The position numbers and the translations under genes were made by a program. 64,000 nucleotides of DNA from the NCBI GenBank assembly GCA_015499995.1, contig JADNRV010000012.1, positions 372,001 through 436,000 on the forward strand, in the 5' to 3' direction. The notes beneath the pieces are model-generated. The model saw nothing but the letters and a program-made list of their open reading frames with translations, was not told where the DNA came from and searched no databases. Source of the DNA: Flammula alnicola (taxonomy: Eukaryota; Basidiomycota; Agaricomycetes; Agaricales; Strophariaceae). Of the stretch, positions 45,661 to 55,146 are shown piece after piece (within the stretch, counting starts at the first letter, position 1; every line of letters begins with the position of its first letter).

Positions 45661-48050
45661 CTAAACGTGTAACTGCTGCTCGAGTTCGAAGAAAGTTTGA
45701 ATATATAAGTATTTATTCAAGAAAAAGGACTTGCACTCCTCGAGCACAGTGTCGCTATCCCATTTGGCGGGGTGATACTTTGTGCCAAATCTAGGGATCA
45801 GATGACAGCTGGAAACAATTGAATCGAGTGGAATAATTTCTGTAATGGGTCCATTATTCCGTGAAGCGCGAGTAAGAGGAAAGAGGCCAGAATCTGCATG
45901 CGGAGCGCGGAACGTTGTAAACCATTCAATGTAGGCGAGTTGATTGGGTAAACGAGAGTGACGAAGATGCTCTGGAAGTGCAAAGATTGCCCGAAGCTGG
46001 GCAACACGAAGTCCTATAGGGAATACATTAGATATGGCTGCTGGCAAGTAACTTAACGAATCACACACCTTCTAAGTAAGTCCCTTTGGTATGCTGATTC
46101 TCGTTAGCATCACCTACGCGCACGAGCACGGTATCAAAATGCGCGGGTACTGCCTTGGATCTACCTTTGGCTGGAACATGAGGTGTAGCACGTAGTCGAT
46201 CCACAGATTTCGGAAACCCTGTTGCTGGGTTTGAAGGCCGAACGATCGAAATTCGCTTGTAAACATCGAATCGATCAGCAGAGTTTGGAAGAAGAGGAAG
46301 GGCAGGAGGTGGAATGCGGCGGCGAATATACGTGGTGAGAGTGGGGATGAAAGACGCCGCTTTGAATTGGGTGTTGAGAGCATTGATGGTGGTGCGAGGG
46401 AATGCTGGTTTGACGGAAACGGAAGGGGTCAATGGAGAGGACGGATTGCTATGCACAGGTTCATCTGTCACACTCTCCTCGTCGTCGCCGTCGTCGTCAG
46501 CGTTGCTGTTCAAGTGAGTGGCCCCGTCGGAGATAAGATCACGGGCAGCGATGAAATCAAGGTATGCCCTAAATCGGGCAACTGCTTCCTGTCTTCCCAA
46601 CCACACCGTCATCTGGTGAACGTACTCCTTCTTGTTGCTCGCTCGGTATGCCTCCTTCGCATAATCGATGTGTAATCGTTCTGGCGACTCTGTATTGAAC
46701 CCATCCGGAGATCCACGGGATTTAATCGCCTCGAAGTAATGGACCATCGCATGAATCTTGGGGATATTGAAGTGTTCACGGATTCCCTCTCGAATGAACA
46801 CATCCTTGTTTTCGTGAAAGGTTTCGAGAGCTTTCTGGAGTCCTTCCAGGGTCTGAGAGGTGTGTACCTGCAGTTGTGAGTAGTAAATAAAGTCGATGAC
46901 CGCAACAGCTGTGCGAAGAACTGCAGGTTGAACTGCTCCAATGAGCAGACCCGCAAAAATCCGTTGCATTTCTTTGTGCTCGCGGCCCGTCCATTGTGAA
47001 ACAAAGGATATGCCGTTCTTGAAGTGTCGGAGCCCTGGATACCCGGGCATACTGCGAAAACGTGAGTCAATTTCATCTGCCCCGGCGATTTGAAGACACC
47101 AATTGACCAGATGATCTTTGAAGACGCCCTTGTGAAGCTGATGGAGAATGTCGGGGGTAAAGCAAGTAAATATGTCGGTATGAGGGAGATCAGCCCAGAA
47201 TGGATTGAACACGGGTCTAATCCCTTCTTCGTGGAACGCGGCAACGCGGCGTCCGCTTTCCTTGTGCTCGAGGATAACTTTGGTACGTGGCTGTTCTCGC
47301 ATCAGAGACTGAACTAATTCTCCACGTTCATTCGGCTTCACCCTACATTTTGGACAATAACTCTCCTTGCAACAAGCCACCAAGCATTGCTCAGGAAAGT
47401 CGGCGACGTAGGCAGCAAGAATAGGGAATACACGGCGAATGAATCCGTCAGCACAGGTAACGTCAACGCCTTCCTTCCCTGCTGCGATGATGGGACTGAG
47501 TAAACGGTGCATGCAATAGTGGAACAACCGGTAACCCTGAACTGAGCGGGTTTCGTCCGTGAAGTTGTCGAGCTTCGCAACAGGTAGATATCCAATGAGC
47601 ACAGTGGCGTGTGCTGTTGGTTTTCTACGTGTTGACTTCTCGATATTTCCGATTGTCAAGTACACAGGCCAGGCACTCTTATCGCCACGAAACTGAGAGA
47701 GTTGTGTTTTGTCAGATGATAGGATGAGTGGAGCAACTGTCGAGCCCATCGGTAACTTTTTCTTTTGCATGCATTATCTCGTTAGCTCATGTGTTCAAAT
47801 TATAGGCCAAGAGCAGTATCTACCTGCGTATCCCACCACCAATTGGCTGTCCACATCTCGTCATACATCTGATTCTTTCCCTCCTTATCGGTGAAGTGTC
47901 TTTCGGGTGCGTATTTCAAATGCTTGTCAATAAAATATGGTTCAAGACCAAAGAAGATGACGGTGCCATACACCCCGAGTTTTCCGAGGATGATATGCTT
48001 CCAAAGGCGACTATCGCCTTTGTTCAGACAGTGGTAATTATCGTTTTCTA
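45661..48050 (-). CDS. Plavaka-type (CACTA-related) transposase, probably 5'-truncated
   Basis: Exons on the minus strand give [27 protein letters not shown] (near 47840), then the long exon at 47770-46061 with [94 protein letters not shown] and [20 protein letters not shown] final exon (46020-45661) holds [20 protein letters not shown] and [15 protein letters not shown], with stop at 45661-45663. These are hallmarks of Plavaka transposases, abundant in Agaricomycetes, which encode an RNase H-fold nuclease. The reading frame is largely open, so the copy may be recent. The N-terminal zinc-finger part is not seen upstream of about 48050. Terminal inverted repeats were not identified. Confidence 0.82.
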
Positions 48051-48092
48051 ATATGATATCTGTTGTTTCTGACACTTTCTTACTTTCTTCAG

Positions 48093-48431
48093 ATAGAAAA
48101 CAATCTCGACGAGTGGGTCACTGGTGAACATGTCGACGTACCTTTCACTGCCACAGCGTACAAGGCCAAATACCGCACACACCTCAAGCGCATCACGGAT
48201 TTCGAGAAGAAAACAAGTGATGCAGACATCATACCTCGCCTTCTCAGGCACATGCTCAAGGTGGCTCGGTATGTTGCTCTTTAACTTTTACTGTGCGCCA
48301 TTGATTCCTTGTTCAGTAAACACGCCAAAGTATCTGAGGAAGGAGCTCCCGAAGTCACGAACATTTCGGATGCCGACGTTGAAGCTGCAAAGAGGGAATG
48401 GGATGGTCTGGTGCTCTCGGACGACGAGTAA
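48093..48431 (+). CDS. Orphan 3' exons of an unidentified gene
   Basis: After an acceptor (CTTTCTTCAG, ending 48092), an exon 48093-48268 reads IENNLDEWVTGEHVDVPFTA then KRITDFEKKTSDADII. A 48-base intron follows, and a second exon (48317-48431) reads KHAKVSEEGAPEVTNISDAD with the end GLVLSDDE, stop 48429-48431. Splice sites and codon flow look genuine. Upstream exons would have to lie inside the Plavaka copy, so the gene was probably cut by that insertion. The family is not recognised. Confidence 0.45.
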
Positions 48432-48887
48432 TTTCTTATTTATTAACTGCATTCTAATCTACATACTATTTACCTATATACCTATACCTTCTATAATGAA
48501 TTGACCTAATGTCATCTGTGCTCCCTAACATGCCTACACTGCTGAGACTATGTGATTCTAAATTGACCTAAGCTGACCTATATTTTCCGTGTGATGCCTC
48601 GGGCTCCCTATATAGTGAGGGGATGCCTAGACTGCTATGTGACCTATCTAGGTCTCTGTAGCCTACGTAGGTATCTGCCGTTTTCCTGATGTTCTGGAAA
48701 ACAACAGAATAGACGAGGTCACCACAAGGTTGCTCCACTGCAAGCCTGCTATGGCCTACATAGTGGAATATCGTTCGCGCATCGGAAGCCCAGGAATCCA
48801 GGACTACATCACATTCCACAAGTTATCTCGTGAAGTGTAGCGGGAAGCATGGGATCGAATAAGTCAAAAAAATGGCGACACGCCCAG
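48432..48887. other. Intergenic with short repeated motifs
   Basis: Contains repeated short words (GCCTACAC, GCCTAGAC, CTGTAGCC) that resemble, in inverted form, TGTAGGC words at 45580-45630 on the other side of the Plavaka gene; they may be subterminal repeats of that element. A plus-strand frame ending ITFHKLSREV (stop near 48840) is unrecognised. Confidence 0.4.
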
Positions 48888-51002
48888 CATCATCAGGAAA
48901 ACTCCATCCGTCTGGCTCGTCTGGCGCCAGACACACCAGACGCTGCCAGACTGCCATAAATGGTATGGCGACATAATTGACGCTCCCGACGCCATAAATA
49001 TTTTGCGTCCAGAACTCATTTCTGATGCCATATCTCTGTTCTGGCGGCACAATAATTTATGATGACATATGTACTCCCAGTCTCTCTCAGTAACGTTACA
49101 TTTCAACAGAACAAAGATGATATCGTCGAATCCAATTGTATTTCAGATAAATAATCTACAAAATACTATACTACTCATTGAATCAGAGGCAGCCGGGCAG
49201 TCAGTATGCAGGAAAGACCCTCCAAACCTGCACTGAAGAAATGACCTGCATCAGTAAACTGCTAATTGACATGTCAAGACCACTGGGATGGCCCTAGCCC
49301 AGCGGGGCACCTCTCATCCTTCTTTGCGGTCTTTTCTGTCTTCGTTGCAAGGATTCAGTACCAGTCTGCACAAAAGAGGGCATGCGAGTACGTGCATCAA
49401 GAGTTGTTCGTGGGTCGTCATGGTCGTTCGTGCGACAGAACGACAGGGAGATGGGTGACACGAAGGCCCCAAACAGCATGTTCTGCACAAAAAGGGGCAG
49501 TCAGTGGGCTAGCGGCGATGCGTGGGGTCACTTGCCATGTACCAGTTCCCTCCTTATCCTCTCGATGCTGAATTTGGTGGTCAGCATCACTGTTGGCGTC
49601 GTCTGCACCTCTTCATAATCTGTCTGAAAAGGAGGAGGGGGTTAGCAGCAGCGGAGGGGTGGCTTGCCACTTACGTTGTCGCCATGTCTCGTCAGGCAGG
49701 CGTGTCATCTTCTATGTGTTGTCAGACAGAGGAGGTATCCTATGCAATCCTACGTGTTGTCGGGCAGTGAGCGATGCTTATCTGCGAGATGGGGTGTGGC
49801 GGTACCGCGCCTTCGGCTGCTTCTCGGGCCTGCGCTTCTTGCATCGACATTCGTAGAGCCTATAAGAGAAAACCAGGAGGTCGGGTAGGTGAGAAACAGG
49901 GCAATGAAATCGAATAGGGATACGCACCATCGCCAACTCGGGATCCAAGCTTGGATCCACGCCGAATTCGAAGTCGTTGGCTGTGCTGGGACCGCCAGCT
50001 GCGGGTGCCGCCGAGTTCTTCAGGGATGCTTGCGCTTCTGTCAGCGGACAGAATGGGTGAAGAGATCAGCATGTCTGAAAGGAGGTGGGGGCCAGGTGCG
50101 ACGGTTAGTAGGTGTCTGCAAGATTGTCGCGGCGTCAGTCAAGGAAATATTTCAAAATAGGTTAACATACGAGTTATCGCCACTGTTGATGTTATCTACA
50201 AAGGCCTTCAAGACCCTTTCGCCCTCTCCTTCCTCGATACCGTCGCCGAACGCTACGATGTCCACAGCGATGTTGTTCTTCTTTAGCTTCTTCGCGAGCT
50301 TGACCATCGCTTTCTCGTCGCGGTCCTCGCCCTCGCCCGGGGGGGATCCAACAAACACGATGATGCGCTGTCGGAGGTTCTTGTTCTCTCTGTGTTTGAG
50401 GGCCAGCGGTGCGACTGCAAGTGGGGGATGAAGGAAAGGTTCAAGTTGTCGTCGACCAAAGTTCAACCATATCAACAAAGTCACGTGCATCAGAGTTTGA
50501 ACGGACTTGTCAAATCGTTTGAACACCTGAGCTCAACTCCCGACTCTCCTCAATCCTCATCACTGCAGTTCTTCGCACCTCCCTTGCTTTTGCTGTTGCC
50601 CTTACCAGTATTCCCGGCAGCATGTTGCTGATCACTAAGAATTCACCTTTCCAACATTCCATACAGCACGACGACGAAGCTCAAACTGATTCAACTGACC
50701 AAGGCAACACCGGCTACGGAAGGAATCATTGAATTGTATTCGCTGTGAGTAAATAAAATGTAACGTAGTTTTTAGGTATCAAATAGTTGCCGCAATGGAA
50801 TTGAAGTACTTAAAACAATCCCTGTATTCTGAGGAGTCTGGAAGTCTGGCACAAAGCTGGAAGAATTTTTTCTTCTGACAGATTTGTGGTGTGAATACAG
50901 ATTTCTGATGATGTCTGGCACAACCGTGTTTCTGGCGTCAGACCTGCCAGACCTGTCAGACGTTCCAGACAGTGCCAGATGGATGGGGTTTTCCTGATGA
51001 TG
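48888..51002. mobile_element. Inverted-repeat-flanked 2.1-kb structure carrying an RPN10 fragment
   Basis: The left end 48888-48916 is the reverse complement of the right end 50974-51002 in 27 of 29 bases (outer sequence CATCATCAGGAAAAC). Inside both ends are many TCTGG/CCAGA words (48911-48955 and 50880-50980), as in subterminal repeats of CACTA-like elements. No transposase lies between. The middle contains a truncated RPN10-like gene. The exact boundaries and target duplication are not resolved, and a non-transposon inverted duplication is possible. Confidence 0.5.
49740..50414 (-). pseudogene. RPN10: Truncated 26S proteasome subunit Rpn10-like gene
   Basis: Three exons on the minus strand. 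The exon 50414-50171 gives the second half of the VWA domain: LALKHRENKNLRQRIIVFVG, LAKKLKKNNIAVDIVAFG and KAFVDNINSGDNS. The exon 50115-49928 gives HLLTVAPGPHLLSDMLISSP. The frame then slips (one extra base near 50045), because the expected SLKNSAAPAAGGPSTANDFE then FGVDPSLDPELAM is in the neighbouring frame. An exon ending near 49859 gives ALRMSMQEAQAREAAEG, the start of the ubiquitin-interacting region, and soon stops. The first ~100 residues (DNSEYMRNGDY region) and the distal ubiquitin-interacting motifs are not recognisable. Rpn10 is an essential-type ubiquitin receptor, so a full copy is expected elsewhere. This looks like a captured or decayed fragment. Confidence 0.75.
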
Positions 51003-51397
51003 GCTCCCGTGGCTTTCAACGGCTTGGTAGACTTCGTCTGTGCCGAGGAGGATGGCGCTGGTTCACTGCAGCTGTAAATTGGCTGAGAATCTCCGTCGTT
51101 TTGCTAATAAAAGAAGAACTTACATGGTATTACAATTTCGTATCTCTTCGATAAATAGCTGTAGCACTTGTACGAATGCAAATCATGTGCAAATCAAGCG
51201 TGCCAGCACAGGACTTAGTGTGTTCAACTTTCCCCGCATTTTACGGCCCGTGAGGTAGGGCGGGCCGAGATTCGGCTTCATCCGTCGGAGTTGAACTTTA
51301 ATTCCTAGAACTGTATAGTACTCTCCGCTCGGCGATTCCCGATTGGGAAGGCGATCAACAGAATCAAGCACCCTTCGTCGTCGTCGTCGCCAGCAAG

Positions 51398-52067
51398 ATG
51401 GTCAACATTCCCAAGTGCGTTTTCTACTGTCCATGGAGTGTGTAATAGCGCTGACCATCGTTTTCTTGTACAGAACCCGCAGGACTTGTGAGTAAATCTG
51501 TAAAATGCGCATAATTACATGCTCAAATGGGAACGTGGGGATGCAATAGACTGCAAGGGCAAAACATGCAAGAAGCACACGTACGTCCGCCGAAGTGGTG
51601 CTGCAGAGACCTTTGATTTACGCTATGACCACAGCCCCCATAAGGTGACGCAATACAAGAAGGGCAAGGACTCCCTCTTCGCGCAAGGAAAGCGCCGTTA
51701 CGACAGGAAGCAATCAGGATACGGTGGTCAGACCAAGCCCGTCTTCCACAAGAAGGTGCGTTGAAGTGTCTTGCAAGTCTGCCATGATACTGACGTTTGT
51801 CTCAACTTGACCCTGCTATCTAGGCGAAGACGACTAAGAAGGTTGTGCTACGACTGGAATGCACGGTATGCAAATACAAAATGCAGCTCTCCCTCAAGCG
51901 CTGCAAGCAGTACGTAACCTTTGTATATCGTAATGAAACTCGCCTGATTCAACTTCCAGCTTCGAACTTGGTGGCGAGAAGAAGACCAAGGGCGCAGCCC
52001 TCACATTCGTTCGTCATATCCGTCATAAGCTTCTGTTCATATCTAACGTTGCTTTTACTTCTAGTGA
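51398..52067 (+). CDS. RPL42: 60S ribosomal protein eL42 (L44/L36a)
   Basis: Seven exons: 51398-51414, 51474-51487, 51550-51580, 51635-51755, 51824-51909, 51960-52008 and a last one beginning with the stop (52065-52067). The spliced length is 321 bases, exactly 106 codons plus stop, the standard size. The protein starts [20 protein letters not shown], has two CxxC zinc-binding pairs ([15 protein letters not shown]...RCKHF) and ends TKGAALTF. Residue 56 is Pro (GGQTKPVFH), the residue associated with cycloheximide sensitivity in fungi. It lies at the ribosomal E site. The first three exons are only 17, 14 and 31 bases. Confidence 0.96.
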
Positions 52068-52672
52068 GCGTATCATGCATTGCTTTTATATCGCACTTTT
52101 TCTTCCGTCGTCTACGATATGCATGTTATGTTATGCGCTGATATGCCCTACTGCCATCTCTGAGCAATATCCTGGATCCACTTGATGAGTACGCATATGG
52201 ACCTAACTATGAGCGAGAATTTCTCTTCGTTGATCAGGATCGTGTGATCTCGACCTGTATCTATCCAGCAACGAACACAGCAAACTCTATAACCTAAGTT
52301 GGGTTGGTACAGGAGCAGTTTTGCTGCCTTATCAGCAACTTGCAAGGCCTGGTTCGTTCTGTGACTGCCGTTCGCTGGTAAAGACTTTTGATGGCAATGC
52401 GGTCAGCATGTCAAAGTGTTTGTCACAGGAAGCGCTCGCATAGCTCATCAAAATTGATGACCAGAGCGTTGTGAGTTACACCCTCTTCCTGTGATTCATA
52501 ATGCTAAGGATACCGTGGCTACGGATACTGTTCGACAGAGATGAGGCCTTTGCAAGGCTCACAGCATAGTCTCTCGAAACTTCAAGAATCGCAAGTCGGC
52601 CACGAATAAGTATATCCGGTTTATACTTACTCACACGGCTATCTTGAGCTTGAGCGTTCCGTAAATGGGGAA
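52068..52672. other. Intergenic, no gene seen
   Basis: Region between eL42 and the GNAT-like gene. No frame or RNA is recognised. Confidence 0.5.
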
Positions 52673-54821
52673 ATGGACCCTACGGTTCTAGTATCAATAC
52701 AGCCAGATGACGACCACGAGTCACATATCACTCCTCGAGGCAGTTCCGATGACTCTTATATGTTCCCACTTCAGCCAACAGACGCCCACCAAGGCCCTTC
52801 TCTTCCCCACCCTCATCTACGCCCGAAACGATGCGTTTGGTCAAGCCTTCACCCAATATCGCGGAGAGGACATACATTACTCCGGGTCTAGTGGGCCAAG
52901 ATGATAACATTGACCTGCTGCAGTCGTATTTCAAGGAGATGCAGAAGACCACAGTCGAAACGTCAAATCCGGAAGATTTCCTATCGTTTGCGTCCTGCGC
53001 CCATTTTTTCGGAGTCGTCATGCTTGAGACGACTACTACGCCAGTCGAGGAGGAAGAGCTGAGCGACGAGGATCCGGACGCCGAAGGAGAGCCTGAATCA
53101 GAGGACATATCAGAGTCGATATACCCTGCGTCCTCTCGAGCAACGGTAAGTAGATTTCATATTAATCTTCAAATTTACAGCTGCCGATTCGTAAGTGTAG
53201 AGCCCTCCGGCGTCAAACATGTCTAGTGCAGCGAGTAATTCCTCTATGCGCAGTCCCATGCCCGTAGAAACGTCGTCTAATTCTGGCTCCTCACATAATT
53301 CACCTCCTACTCAGTCAGAGCAAGAAAAGATTCTCCTATGGAGAGAAGCTTTCTTGGCCAAGCTAGAGGAAGATTCGGACGAACCATTAATTCCTGCCCA
53401 CGAAGAGGATGGCGTGCTGCCGATTTACGCAAGCAAGGGTAAATTCCCTGAACCTCCTTCCCCTTTCCTCATTCCTCATCGCACGGAAAGCGGGCTATTC
53501 TCTCACGATCCCGCTGGTTCTAGCAAGACTCACGAGGATCCCGTCGATTTTATCAATTGGCCTGATGAAGGATCCTCGAGTCATCCTCAGGAAGGACCAT
53601 CTTCGTCAGCCGAACCTATGCTCTATGCGCCAATGGATATCTATTCCGAACCTCCCGTATTTGACAAAGAATTCGGACGCGAATACCTCGAGCCAGAGGT
53701 ATATTCCACACCCCTCCGGGAACTCCCAGATTTGCCGACTGACCCGCAAGTCCAAGCCTTCATCTATGACTCGGCAATCAAATTCAGAGACGAACTGCGC
53801 GCAAAAAGGATCAGGGAATACCAAGCATCTAAGCGCAGAAAGGAGAGGAAAAGCCGGCGTCCTCCTGCTCCTCCGCCCCAGCCATGGAAGACTCTGGACG
53901 CGATTGGCCTTGTCTACCTCTGGACTTCACAAACCTTCCTTGACCCGCTTCACATGGGTGAATGTAGCATGGGAGTTTATATCAAACCCGAGCATCGCGG
54001 TAAAGAGTGCCTCCTCGCGGCTGCCAACCAAGTGGTCGAAGAAGCTTTCAAGGACCCTGAATGCCATCGACTACAATCAATTATCGTCGAAAATCCCGAT
54101 AAGCTCTACAACTTAGAACTCCTGGCAAGAGCGTGCGTGCCTTTATATTTCCCGTACTCTGTGATGATAAACTGATGCACTCTTCCTAACCAACAGAGGT
54201 TTCCGTAATGAAGGCATTCGACGGCGCGCGTTCTACAGCACGGTCGCCTGCGAATGGAAGGATGTCACCTACTTCGCCATGCTCGCAACGGACTACGTGT
54301 ACGACAACAATAACAGCAACTCTTCTGTCCGCCTCCGTCCCAAGTCGCTCTGGGAGGAAGTTTTTGCACGGCACCAGAAAGAATGCGATGACTTGGTCAG
54401 ACTAGAAGAAAGGTCGACGTTGTCATTGAAGCGCAGTAGCAGTGTCGAGACCATCCGAGAAAGGATCTCCAGCGCCGTCAGCTTGCAGGCGACCGACTCG
54501 GAAAGCACCGGCAACACCACGGATACGGCATCGTCTATACGTTCATTTGCAAGTTCCAAAAGAAGGCGACTGGACACGCGTAGCAATGGCCAATCGAGCG
54601 CAGGGAGCCAGGTCTCCGCTTCGACTTCAGAGAACGGACTTGATAGCGAATGGGAAGTCCCAGGCTCCCGTGCAGCTCCGCTTTCTATTCGACGAGTTTT
54701 CGGAAACTCATCCATTGTCGGTCCTTCGAATTCAAGACCTCGCAGGAGATCCGTTGATGAATTCAGCAACACATCCAGTAGCTCGGCCAGTTCGTCTCAG
54801 TGGGTCATGCTGGACGAGTAA
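52673..54821 (+). CDS. GNAT-fold N-acetyltransferase-like protein with Ser-rich tail (possible frame break)
   Basis: The first part starts MDPTVLVSIQPDDDHESHIT. It changes frame near 52800, where the neighbouring frame carries SSPPSSTPETMRLVKPSPNI; alternatively translation starts at the ATG at 52831. The frame then reads PGLVGQDDNIDLLQSYFKEM, and after an intron (53146-53200) SPPASNMSSAAS. An acidic/Pro-rich stretch follows. The GNAT-like core is AIGLVYLWTSQTFLDPLHMG, MGVYIKPEHRGKECLLAAAN, HRLQSIIVENPDK and, across the intron 54133-54196, LARAGFRNEGIRRRAFYSTV, with WKDVTYFAMLATDY. The tail is Ser-rich with RRR clusters and ends SSSQWVMLDE. This resembles RimJ/RimL-type acetyltransferases inserted in a longer, likely nuclear, protein. 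The substrate is unknown. Confidence 0.68.
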
Positions 54822-55146
54822 GTCAGTTGGAAGTTAGCAAACCCATTTGCCTTGTGACCCAGGACATAGAAGCTTCGGTTTTTTGTGAATGTATGCACTA
54901 CCTGCCGAGTTTTTGTACTTGTATCTTGGACTCCCACATGTTGTATATAGATCGACGTGAATACCAGTTGATATTTATTTGATAACTGTGACTGTTGGAA
55001 GTACCCATGTTAATTAATACAAAGCCGAAAGCGCGATAAGTTTATAATTATTGTACATTGTGTTTTCCTGCCGTGTTGGTCGCATCCAGGCCATGAGATG
55101 AGCCATTCTAAATTCTCCTTTTAGATTTTGAAACACAAACAACAGC
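54822..55146. other. Convergent 3' flanks, no gene seen
   Basis: Contains the 3' ends of the GNAT-like gene and LYS2; AT-rich. Confidence 0.5.

Noticed and set aside
49266..49860. Several overlapping plus-strand frames of 70-100 codons
   Set aside because: Mutually overlapping, no family likeness; they lie antisense to or downstream of the RPN10 fragment.
50580..50760. Possible N-terminal RPN10 exon (SEYNS on the minus strand)
   Set aside because: Only a few residues resemble the DNSEYMRNGDY region and no frame or splice joins it to the VWA exon.
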